Source of the DNA: Candidatus Melainabacteria bacterium
Lineage (GTDB): Bacteria; Cyanobacteriota; Vampirovibrionia; Obscuribacterales; Obscuribacteraceae
Direction of reading: 5' to 3'
DNA: 64,000 nucleotides
Assembly: GCA_003963305.1 (NCBI GenBank)
Contig: RXJR01000009.1
Coordinates: 248,150-312,149 of the forward strand
The position numbers and the translations under genes are program-made. The notes beneath the pieces were generated by a model. That model was not told the origin of the DNA. It was given only the letters and a program-made list of their open reading frames with translations, and did no database searches. This document shows positions 42,460-50,329 of this stretch, one piece after another. Numbering within the stretch: the stretch's first letter is position 1; every line of letters starts with the position of its first letter.

Positions 42460-43044
42460 CTAAGAATGCAGGGTTTTCGTCATTTTCACTATCGGAAGGG
42501 TTAAACCGTTTTCCAGCGGCACTTCCATAGGACCTGCCGCGACATATCCTTTAGCTGAATAGAGCGCTACACCCGTTAAAGTAGAACTCAATTCCAGCCG
42601 ACGAAATCCAGCCTGGCTGGCGGCATTCTCGCAAGCCTCCAGAATGCGTCCACCGATTCCTAGTCGAACCCAATCTGGGTGTATGAAAAATGCCCTGATT
42701 TTGGCAGCGTCAGTTGAGTGATCTAAAAGAGTGTCTTCGCGCCCTGCAAACTGATCGCCACCATGCAGAGTATTGCGCTTGCTCCAGCCTCCGCATCCGA
42801 CAATGAGAGTCTGCTGAGGTTGGTCTGTTGCCTCGGCTACAAAATAGGTACCGTCGGCAATTAATTGTGAATCGACTCCGTAAACCGTTCTCAAAGCGCT
42901 GTCGATTTGAGCCTGTGAATAATCACCATGTTGCAAACCGCGCACGGATGCATCTATAAGCTTAGTCAGAACGGGAACGTCTTCCTGTTTCGCCAGGCGT
43001 AAGGCTATTTTGCTGGATCTTTTGTTTGAGTCTTCCGCAGACAT
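42460..43044 (-). CDS. GNAT-family N-acetyltransferase
   Basis: This 194-residue protein has the GNAT fold with ALRLAKQEDVPVLTKLID at the start. The acetyl-CoA loop is IHPDWVRLGIGGRILEACE, with the final strand LYSAKGYVAAGP. It resembles acetyltransferases of the type that follow a small-molecule or protein N-terminal substrate; the substrate is not readable. The start is the ATG at 43044, with no strong ribosome site. It is convergent with the M20 peptidase. Confidence 0.82.
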   Translation of the reverse strand: MSAEDSNKRSSKIALRLAKQEDVPVLTKLIDASVRGLQHGDYSQAQIDSALRTVYGVDSQLIADGTYFVAEATDQPQQTLIVGCGGWSKRNTLHGGDQFAGREDTLLDHSTDAAKIRAFFIHPDWVRLGIGGRILEACENAASQAGFRRLELSSTLTGVALYSAKGYVAAGPMEVPLENGLTLPIVKMTKTLHS

Positions 43045-43148
43045 TGGTTTGACGCACCATACAGGGAGGAAAGGATATTCTATATGAAACGTCTTGGAGT
43101 AGCTTGGTCATAAACACAGGGCGTACAAAATGATACTGGAGGAGATCA

Positions 43149-43613
43149 ATGTTCAGCGAATCGAGAATCCGCTTGAAAGAATTGGAGCGCGAAGAGAGGT
43201 ATGTTTTTCACGGCTCCGGAATGCGCATCGCTAAACTCGAACCTCGTCAGGCAATTACTATCGTCGATGGAAAAATGGTGGATGATGGACCGCCGGCGAT
43301 TTATGCGAGCAGCTTGTTGGACTACGCTATTTTTATGGCCTTGCTGAACAAAGAAAATTGTCCATCAGGTGCTCGGTCGTCATGCAGCTACGAAAATGGC
43401 GAATTGAAATTTGGTGCTTCCCAGGCGACGCTTGACCAGATGACCGACCGCTCAATTGGACATGTTCACGTATTACGTCGATCTGATTTTACTTTGCGGG
43501 GTGGCTGCGAATGGTTTGCGACCAGCGCCCTGGAGCCAGTTGAAGTAATTGAAGTGAGATGGAACGATTTTGATTGTCCAATTTCGATTATGGAACAGCA
43601 TATGTTGGAGTAG
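43149..43613 (+). CDS. Putative ADP-ribosyltransferase-fold (ART-like) protein
   Basis: This 154-residue protein resembles short ART-like domains. YVFHGSGMRIAKLEPRQA would supply the NAD-binding His motif, and DGPPAIYASSLLDYAIFMALL matches the following segment in KptA/PARP-like families. I do not see a certain catalytic Glu, so activity is open. A ribosome site GGAGGAG precedes the ATG. It is followed by a 12-base repeat array. It could modify a protein or nucleic acid in the cytoplasm; this is inference from fold pattern alone. Confidence 0.5.
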   Translation: MFSESRIRLKELEREERYVFHGSGMRIAKLEPRQAITIVDGKMVDDGPPAIYASSLLDYAIFMALLNKENCPSGARSSCSYENGELKFGASQATLDQMTDRSIGHVHVLRRSDFTLRGGCEWFATSALEPVEVIEVRWNDFDCPISIMEQHMLE

Positions 43614-43614
43614 A

Positions 43615-43738
43615 CTGCTGCGTCAGTCTGCTGCATCAGTTTGCTGAGTCAGTCTGCTGAGTCAGTTTGCTGAGTCAGTCTGCTGCATCAGTCTGCTGCA
43701 TCAGTTTGCTGAGTCAGTCTGCTGCATCAGTCTGCTGT
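43615..43738. repeat. 12-base tandem repeat (GTCAGTCTGCTG type)
   Basis: About ten copies of a 12-base unit (TCAGTCTGCTGC, TCAGTTTGCTGA and variants) fill the gap between the convergent ART-like gene and the TPR-matrixin gene. The end of the array includes the matrixin gene's stop codon. Alternate units differ at two positions in a higher-order pattern. It does not look like a CRISPR array: units are too short and there are no spacers. Confidence 0.85.
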
Positions 43739-45373
43739 TACTTTGTATTTTGCTTCTATCTGTTTGGCGGCTGCGCTTTTACCAAGTTTTTCCAGCGCGG
43801 TTGCATATTCTGAGGCGGCCTTTGTTAGAAGCTCCTGGAAGTTGAGTTCTTCACATTTTTCGATCGCTAGCTTCAATTCAGGCTCGGCTTCGCTGAATTT
43901 CGCCGCGCGCATTGAATTTAGCCCCATGTTGTAGTGTACCGTTGCAATGTTGTGTTTCGCTGCATTGCTGTCTGGATTCAGAACGAGCGCTTCCTGAAAA
44001 GTTGCGAGAGCTTTGCTGAATTGCCTGGCATTCATCGCCATTAAGCCCTTGTTGTTTAAGGCTGCTCCCAGGTTGTGTTTGAGTGACACAGAGTCTGGAT
44101 ATTTTGCCACTCCCTCCTGCAGCAATACTGTAGCCTTGTCGTAGTCCTTTGCGTTCATAGCGTCCGTCGCCTGTCTGGTGATGGTCACCAGGTCCGACGA
44201 GTTGGCGATATCTGATGCGGATAGCAAGCCCTGCGCGTTTATGCTGGCATGCGGTACTGATGCTAAATCAATCGAGTAGAGTTTGCGCAAGGTTTTCGCA
44301 TCGCGCTGGCTGACTTTGAGTCTTTCATAGTCGAGCGGCAGGCTGCTATACATGATGTCGTTTGGTGATGGGCTGTGTCCTGCAATTCCCAGAGCATGTC
44401 CCAGTTCGTGAGTGCATATCAAGCGTATCAACTGATCGTTTAAGTGCATGCCCTGGTCGATGTCGATTGTCAGCACAGTAATCCTCACTGCAGCCAGGCT
44501 ATTCCCCAGCGGTCGCAGCAACGCCTCGCCACCTTCCGCTGGATTCGAAACATCTTTTGGATTGTCGGACCAGAGAAAGACGATAGAAGCCTGCTCCTGT
44601 TTATCGACCTGTACGAACTTGATCAAACCGTTGCTGGCGTCTTCCCACGCCTTCAGCGCGTTCTGCAATTCCGCGGCATAACTTTGTTTGTATCCACGTT
44701 TGCTGGAGCCGTCTGAGATAAAGATTTTGATTGGAATGTTTTCTTTGTTCCAGCGAACAGGATTGTTTCCTATTGCCTCGTCAAAGTAATCTTCGGGATT
44801 GTGTGATGTCACCGCCTGACTGTGATTGCTGCCCATCAAGTCGACAAAGGCTCTGGCTTGCGAAGCGCGTGCATTGGCTGGATATTTAGCGAGAAACTCT
44901 TTAAATGATGCCAGCGCTTCTGCTGTTCTTCCTGATGATTGGAGTGTCGCGGACAAGCTCCAGAGCGCATCTGGTTGATTGGGGTTGAGACTGAGTGCTT
45001 TTCTGAATGACGCGATTGCATCGTCTGACATTCCTGAACGTGCCTGGCAGACGCCCAGGGCGCACACTGAGTAATAGAATTCCGGTGCCAGTGCAACTGC
45101 CTCTTGTGCCTGCTTGAGCGCATTCTGCACGTTGCCGCCCTCCAGCGTTTGCATGGACTCTTTGACCAGATTTGCTGATTGAGCTTCTTTTGCAGATATC
45201 GCTTTGCCGTCCATCATGAATGTGTCAGCAGCTAAGCAAGGACTTTGAGTTCCCACCATAAAGGTGTCGATCAATGCAACGCCAAAAGCCAGCGTCAGAA
45301 GAATGACGATGTTCAGGTTTGTAAGATGTGGGTGCCTAATCATTTTGCGTCTATTCATTTGGCGTTTATTCAT
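43727..45373 (-). CDS. Exported TPR-matrixin-TPR metalloprotease
   Basis: This 548-residue protein has a signal peptide (LNIVILLTLAFGVALIDTF). TPR units lie before and after a matrixin-type protease domain. The zinc site is HELGHALGIAGHS (about 321-333), with the Met-turn in NDIMYSSLP. The upstream TPR block covers about 60-180 and the downstream block about 395-540. Such metzincins act outside the cytoplasm. The N-terminus repeats MNKRQ, MNRRK, MIRHP, generated by a tandem repeat that also supplies several possible start codons. The last codons overlap a 12-base repeat array. Confidence 0.82.
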   Translation of the reverse strand: MNKRQMNRRKMIRHPHLTNLNIVILLTLAFGVALIDTFMVGTQSPCLAADTFMMDGKAISAKEAQSANLVKESMQTLEGGNVQNALKQAQEAVALAPEFYYSVCALGVCQARSGMSDDAIASFRKALSLNPNQPDALWSLSATLQSSGRTAEALASFKEFLAKYPANARASQARAFVDLMGSNHSQAVTSHNPEDYFDEAIGNNPVRWNKENIPIKIFISDGSSKRGYKQSYAAELQNALKAWEDASNGLIKFVQVDKQEQASIVFLWSDNPKDVSNPAEGGEALLRPLGNSLAAVRITVLTIDIDQGMHLNDQLIRLICTHELGHALGIAGHSPSPNDIMYSSLPLDYERLKVSQRDAKTLRKLYSIDLASVPHASINAQGLLSASDIANSSDLVTITRQATDAMNAKDYDKATVLLQEGVAKYPDSVSLKHNLGAALNNKGLMAMNARQFSKALATFQEALVLNPDSNAAKHNIATVHYNMGLNSMRAAKFSEAEPELKLAIEKCEELNFQELLTKAASEYATALEKLGKSAAAKQIEAKYKVTAD

Positions 45374-45430
45374 GTCTATTCATTCATGTCTGCTCGTTTT
45401 ATGTCTATTCATGTCTATTCATTTTGTGTC
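45345..45430. repeat. Tandem ATGAATAGAC repeats at the start of the matrixin gene
   Basis: On the minus strand, ATGAATAGAC or close variants occur at least five times between the upstream gene's stop codon and the first codons of the matrixin gene. In-frame copies code for MNKRQ and MNRRK. The repeat offers alternative start codons, so the true start could be any of three ATGs. Confidence 0.65.
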
Positions 45431-46681
45431 GGTCAATTGTTCGAGGTAATCTTTCTGGGTCGTATAGACGATGTTATTTCCGGGAATCGCGCCGAATGCC
45501 CGGCGAATTTTTTCGGCATCTTCCAATTTTGATTTGACCTCTTTGTCAGGTGAGCCGATCAGATTTTCGAAGCCGCGGCTCATCTCATTGCGTCGGGCAA
45601 TTCTCCAGTTGAGAATACGGATTATTGCCAGTCTGATTATTGGCACAAGTACAAACAGTGTTCCGTAAATAGCAAAAAAGAGGAATAGAGCGGGTGGTTT
45701 GCTGACGCGGTGGGTGAACAGGCAGAGCCACCAGAAAAACAGTGAACCGAGAAAATTGCCTATCGCCAGTGCGAGTACTGGTCGAAGCGCCTGTGGACTC
45801 ATTTTCGAGAATTGCCAGGGCTTCTCTTCAATGTATTCCGGCATGAAAGTGTAGGAAACGTTGGTACTGCGCTGTTGCATGTCCGGAAAAACATAAATCA
45901 ATTGTCCGGACTCTGAAAGTCTCGGATAGCCGCTAAATTTTGATAAGACCTGAAAAAGTGCTGGTTCATCGTCTGCAGGACGCCCCGTATATGGTGGCAG
46001 ATGTTCGGCAATAATTATTCCTTCGTTTAAACGAATTACTTGAGCAAGCAACTTCCATCGATTTTCGCTAAGTTGCTCGTTGGGATTTCCTTCGCCGAAC
46101 AGAAAGGAATAGCAGTCGAGCAGAAAACCTTGTTTTGACTTGCCCGATGACGCATCTTCTTGTGATGGGTCGTGTTTTTTCCAGAGCACGATGTCTTGCA
46201 TCGCGATGCGCTTGATCAGGTACCCAAAGTCGCCCCACATCGCTCCGACTTCATGAGATGCCCCCATTCCTGCTGCGATAACTGTCTGGAAAAGCAGTAT
46301 CGTGCCGAATATGAAGAGAAAGGAGAGCAGTAGCGTGATACCAAATGAGATGCGAAAGAGAAAGAACAAAACTTTGAAGATGCTGTTCCAGGCATTCAGT
46401 AAAACTCGTTTCACGCCCTGAGCGTAGTATGCCATCGCGAAGTTTGGCGGAAAATTGTAGAAGACTTCTCCTACATCTGTGACGTCGAGTGTGGCTTGAC
46501 TTTGCGCGGCGACTGAGTTGAGTTCTTCAGTCACTTCATTGAGCGGCAGACCTGTCGTTGCCACCACATCGGCGACTGTGACGCGATTGTTGAGTTCGCG
46601 TATGGCTTTGATGATCGTTCGCTTTCTGGTTGAGGCGCTCAATGCTGACGTCTTATACCTTAAATTAGAGCATCCGTTCAC
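45419..46681 (-). CDS. Winged-helix membrane protein of cyanobacterial/plastid type
   Basis: This 420-residue protein begins with a winged-helix-like domain (IIKAIRELNNRVTVADVVATTGLPLNEV). Two strongly hydrophobic segments follow (FKVLFFLFRISFGITLLLS and FLFIFGTILLFQTV), and two more lie near residues 300-360. The N-terminal pattern through DVGEVFYNFPPNF resembles, from memory, a family found in Cyanobacteria and chloroplast-bearing eukaryotes; I cannot verify this. The function is unknown. It is upstream of the matrixin gene, which starts 46 bases after its stop, so they may be one operon. GTG 46681 is used as start. Confidence 0.6.
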   Translation of the reverse strand: MNGCSNLRYKTSALSASTRKRTIIKAIRELNNRVTVADVVATTGLPLNEVTEELNSVAAQSQATLDVTDVGEVFYNFPPNFAMAYYAQGVKRVLLNAWNSIFKVLFFLFRISFGITLLLSFLFIFGTILLFQTVIAAGMGASHEVGAMWGDFGYLIKRIAMQDIVLWKKHDPSQEDASSGKSKQGFLLDCYSFLFGEGNPNEQLSENRWKLLAQVIRLNEGIIIAEHLPPYTGRPADDEPALFQVLSKFSGYPRLSESGQLIYVFPDMQQRSTNVSYTFMPEYIEEKPWQFSKMSPQALRPVLALAIGNFLGSLFFWWLCLFTHRVSKPPALFLFFAIYGTLFVLVPIIRLAIIRILNWRIARRNEMSRGFENLIGSPDKEVKSKLEDAEKIRRAFGAIPGNNIVYTTQKDYLEQLTDTK

Positions 46682-46767
46682 TATGTGCCCGCTTCACGAA
46701 CGGACAGTCGCTTCCGAGTCTATCTACAGAAGGCAGTGTAACATTGCAGCTGTTAAGAAATGGAGCG

Positions 46768-46794
46768 CCCGGTCCTCACAGTCGAGGAGCCGGG
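46768..46794 (-). terminator. Hairpin after the PHP-domain gene
   Basis: CCCGGTCCTC pairs with GAGGA-CCGGG around ACAGTC. It lies between the PHP-domain gene's stop and the winged-helix membrane gene. The T-run on the minus strand is weak. The arm GGCTCCT is shared with the hairpins at 4754 and 5825. Confidence 0.45.
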
Positions 46795-46816
46795 AACTGA
46801 GTTATTGTTGCCTGAC

Positions 46817-49099
46817 CTAGAACCCTGTTCCAAAAGTACCGGCGCCAATTCCGGCCATCCAGCGAGTTGCCAGAGAATGCTGGGCGCCTGCTAGCGGCTC
46901 GACCCAAATTGGTGCTGTCCACATGCGGTCAAGGTTCGCTGTTTTTGGATCTGTTCTGCCGACTTCGACATAATAGGCTGAACCCTGACCGACTTTGTTG
47001 GTTACCGGATCGAAGGCGACAACCTGGTTGTTGCTTAGTAGCTGACTGCCGGTCATCGTCTGTTCCTGGACGACTTCCGCTAATTTACCGTCGCCAATTT
47101 TCTTGTCTCCCCAGAGTTTCACTGAATACTGCGCGTCGGGTTCAATCTTTCCGTCTATCTTCATTTTCAAGGCCAACGAATCGACGGCGCTCTGGTCGAG
47201 GATGCTGCCCATGACGAACTTATCATTGGCGGTCAACACTCCGCTCAGTTTTTCACTGCTTGTGGTGGCGATGGTGCGGCGCTCGCGCAGGGCATCAAGA
47301 ATATCGACTTTGGTTAGCCCTCTGGCGTAGATGCCTGTAGCTCCCGGGTTGCCGACAGGGTCGCCGAAGTGGAAATCGCGCCCGAATGTAGGGCTGGCGT
47401 GCACGCCTTTGTCGAGATAGCCTGCGAAGCTAGTTGGATCGAGGTTGCCGGTTGGCACTTTGTCGACCGGGTTTGGATTGAGAGCGCCGCCTTTAATTAA
47501 TTCGATCTGTCTGACATACGGGTCAGCAAATCGGCGCAGCCACTCATCGTGGTTTTTGAAAGACTTTTGACCGTAATCTCTGCCGCGCTGTGCTGCAGGT
47601 GTGTTTGGATTTTCATCCGCCAGATAGCGGGGGTGATTCAGTTGAATGACCGGAGTGTTGCCGGTCGTATCTTTTAATTTGTCGAGGTGGTCGACCATTG
47701 CTTTGTAGTCGCCGTCGTTGTACTTGATCACGTCTGGTGCTTTGACGACAGGTTCGGGGGGTCTGCCTGTCAATCGCGACATGAAGCCGTCGAGCAAGCC
47801 AGGCTGTTGCTTTTGAGAGAGGAAGAATTGAGGCACTTCAAAGAGGTTGATGTGATTGACGCCACCAATGTGAGCGGCGGCATTCGATTCAGCTCGTGCT
47901 TCAGCAAGGTTGAAGGTTCCGCCCGGGTTGGTTTCGCCTATCGCTTCGGCACCAGCCATGCCATGGGTATGGTGTTCGCCAGCCTCTAGCCCTGCTTCTA
48001 TGCCACCGCCGCCGTGACTGTGTCCACCGCCGACTTTGCCAATGGTACCCATTTCGACGCCCACTAAGGAGACGTGTTTTTCGTTAGTAGTAGCTGCGGC
48101 ATCTGCGAATGTTTGAGAATATTCGATGGGATTTTCGGCTACGACCGGCGTTCCTGCCTGGTCTGCGGTGCGCGGGTCATCTGCTCCGACCCCACCGCGA
48201 GCGGCAGCGTGATTGTGGTCAGTGATAGTAGTGACTTGCTGACCTTCCTGTTGAGCTCGCTCGTACAGTTGTTTTGGCAAACCCATGCCATCTGAATAGC
48301 GTGAGTGTCCGTGTAGCGAACCGTAATACATTGTCAAATCGTCCGGTGCGCCAGTGAGCGACCTTTCGACACTTTCATTGGCGATGCCGTATTGCTGCAG
48401 GCGGCGACCGAGCGCAGTTTTCGGTTCTATCTTGCCGGTCAGGGATTCGGCGGTGGCCGTGGCGGTATTAGCATCGAGATTGGGATTAAGGATGCCTCGT
48501 GATTTCGCCTTTACTGCGTTGACGTCGAGAGCGATGCCTCCGCCGGGTGTTTCAGTGACTGGTGCTGATTCGCTGCGGCTGAACTTGCCTTTCATACTGT
48601 TTATCCAGGAGTCGGCGGCGATCATGCCTTCGTTCTCGCCTTTGAGAATGAATCGCTGCGACTTTTGTGCGAAATCACCGAAAACTGTGTCGCTGGTGGC
48701 GACTTTGTGGCCAAATGAGGCGCCTGCGAAGCCGCCTGCCAGGTTCAATCCCAGGTCGACAGTGCCTGCGACTGTACTTTTCGCCAGACCTTTGGCTGCT
48801 GCATTGAGACTGCCTGCTGGGCTGTTGGCTTCATCTTCTGCGGCTCTGACGCGGTTCACAGCTCCGACGACCATGGGAATTGTGAAAGCGGCGCCGATTA
48901 TCATGCCCGCTGGACCCCGCGCTGGAATGATGTAACCGAGCGCTGAACCCATCAGTGCAGAAGTGGCTAAAGTCTTCCCTGCCACGATGGCTGTATCGAC
49001 CGGGTGTTCGTATGCTTCCTTGACAAACTGAGCGCTGGCGTTGGGCAACTCCTGAGCCGCTGCGAGTGTGACATCGAGGGTTCCGATTCTGTCTGCCAT
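46817..49099 (-). CDS. PHP-domain metallohydrolase (CehA/McbA-like) with membrane-like N-terminus
   Basis: This 760-residue protein has an N-terminal Ala/Gly-rich hydrophobic region (about 30-135) with HPVDTAIVAGKTLATSA, then a PHP domain. The metal motifs are LHGHSRYSDG (His263, His265, Asp270), ITDHNH (Asp294, His295), LNHPRY (His489) and DFHFGDP (Asp575, His577). A His/Gly-rich loop at 357-385 (GGGHSHGGGG, GEHHTHG) is inserted in it. A beta-rich C-terminal domain follows from about 610. PHP proteins hydrolyse phosphoesters; the substrate is unknown. The start is ATG 49099. Confidence 0.75.
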   Translation of the reverse strand: MADRIGTLDVTLAAAQELPNASAQFVKEAYEHPVDTAIVAGKTLATSALMGSALGYIIPARGPAGMIIGAAFTIPMVVGAVNRVRAAEDEANSPAGSLNAAAKGLAKSTVAGTVDLGLNLAGGFAGASFGHKVATSDTVFGDFAQKSQRFILKGENEGMIAADSWINSMKGKFSRSESAPVTETPGGGIALDVNAVKAKSRGILNPNLDANTATATAESLTGKIEPKTALGRRLQQYGIANESVERSLTGAPDDLTMYYGSLHGHSRYSDGMGLPKQLYERAQQEGQQVTTITDHNHAAARGGVGADDPRTADQAGTPVVAENPIEYSQTFADAAATTNEKHVSLVGVEMGTIGKVGGGHSHGGGGIEAGLEAGEHHTHGMAGAEAIGETNPGGTFNLAEARAESNAAAHIGGVNHINLFEVPQFFLSQKQQPGLLDGFMSRLTGRPPEPVVKAPDVIKYNDGDYKAMVDHLDKLKDTTGNTPVIQLNHPRYLADENPNTPAAQRGRDYGQKSFKNHDEWLRRFADPYVRQIELIKGGALNPNPVDKVPTGNLDPTSFAGYLDKGVHASPTFGRDFHFGDPVGNPGATGIYARGLTKVDILDALRERRTIATTSSEKLSGVLTANDKFVMGSILDQSAVDSLALKMKIDGKIEPDAQYSVKLWGDKKIGDGKLAEVVQEQTMTGSQLLSNNQVVAFDPVTNKVGQGSAYYVEVGRTDPKTANLDRMWTAPIWVEPLAGAQHSLATRWMAGIGAGTFGTGF

Positions 49100-49232
49100 T
49101 GGGGCGTCCTCATCAGGCTAGCGAGGTTATTCTCACAGTAAATAGCCGCCACATCATTGGGGAAATTACGCACGCAGCTCACATCTAATGATCGAAATGC
49201 GACAATGAAACTTTTCGCCCGGGAGATCAAAG

Positions 49233-50249
49233 TTGTTCGGAAATCAAAGGAAACTCTTCGTACTTTTTGCAGTCGCTGTTGGCGTATCTTCTCTTGCACC
49301 ACAATTGGTGCGTGCTCAGGATGATTCAACTGATGATAGTGTTACTTTGTCACGCGAAAAGCCAATAGCAGCGCCGGTTCCAGAAAACCAACCTGCTACG
49401 CTGGCACCGCCAGAGGTGCCGGTTCTGGGTTCGAATCAGCCATCTTATCCGTCCGCGCCGCAGTATGAAAATGACGATTCGAACAGACCTTTTCGGTATC
49501 CTCAGTATTCACCGTATAATTCCTACACGCCTCAAGAACAGTATGGACAGCCTTACACGCGTCCAGGATATTATCCTTCGGGTTCGCCTGACTATGAGCC
49601 TACTTCTAACTTTCCGCAGTATGGCGGTTCGCAGCAAACTCCCTACTATCGCGGTGGAATCACAGTTGTACCGCAAGGGCTGGTAATTCCAATTGATCTG
49701 CGCACGGCGATTTCGACGCAGGTGGCGAAAGCCGGCGACTTCATTGAAGCGACGGTAAATCAGAACATTCCCTTGAATGGCTCAGGCTATCTGCCGGCTG
49801 GATCGGTGATCAGTGGGCAGGTCACTGAAGCCAAAGCCGGGCGCAGACTCAGTCGCTCCGGTTCGCTCAGTATCGCCTTCAACAACTTGAGACTGCCCAG
49901 CGGTGCCAGTTTTCCGATGACCGCTCATCTTGTCGGGAGCATCGGACGATACAAGGATGTTAACGGTGTCGAACGCGGTGAGGGGTGGAAGGCAAAATTA
50001 GGCCAGTTCGCTCTCAGAGGAGTGGGCGGGGCCGGACTCGGCGCGGCTCTCGGTACCGGTCTGGGAGCCATCGTCAACGGCGGCTCCGGAGCTGGAACGG
50101 GTGCCTGGGCCGGAGCTGCTTTCGGCGGCGGTCTCGGCGCTATGGATATGCTTTTGAGAAAGGGTCGCGATGTCATCATTCCATCGGGCACTGAGATGAA
50201 ATTACAGATGGATCAGCCTCTCAATTTGCCATTACCCGGTGGATCATGA
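49233..50249 (+). CDS. Secreted VirB10/TrbI-like C-terminal domain protein
   Basis: This 338-residue protein has a signal peptide (LFVLFAVAVGVSSLAPQLVRA). A Pro/Tyr/Gln-rich linker follows (residues 40-140), and then a beta domain with LPAGSVISGQVTEAKAGRRLSRSGSLSI. That segment resembles the C-terminal domain of VirB10/TrbI. A Gly-rich helix (GGAGLGAALGTGLGAIVNGG) follows, then VIIPSGTEMKLQMDQPL. No other secretion gene is nearby, so it more likely has an envelope role of its own. TTG 49233 is preceded by GGGAGA. Confidence 0.6.
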   Translation: MFGNQRKLFVLFAVAVGVSSLAPQLVRAQDDSTDDSVTLSREKPIAAPVPENQPATLAPPEVPVLGSNQPSYPSAPQYENDDSNRPFRYPQYSPYNSYTPQEQYGQPYTRPGYYPSGSPDYEPTSNFPQYGGSQQTPYYRGGITVVPQGLVIPIDLRTAISTQVAKAGDFIEATVNQNIPLNGSGYLPAGSVISGQVTEAKAGRRLSRSGSLSIAFNNLRLPSGASFPMTAHLVGSIGRYKDVNGVERGEGWKAKLGQFALRGVGGAGLGAALGTGLGAIVNGGSGAGTGAWAGAAFGGGLGAMDMLLRKGRDVIIPSGTEMKLQMDQPLNLPLPGGS

Positions 50250-50329
50250 AGAGCTGATTACGTCTGCTTAATCGCAGGGGCTTGAGCCGGGCACTGGGCA
50301 TAATACCCGTGTGGTGTCCGGAAGCGAGT

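Noticed and set aside
43615-43738. Possible CRISPR array
   Set aside because: The units are 12 bases long and directly adjacent without unique spacers, and no cas gene is present. It is a minisatellite.
48354-48935. 193-residue plus-strand frame opposite the PHP gene
   Set aside because: It is antisense to the N-terminal half of a PHP protein with consistent motifs and has no ribosome site.
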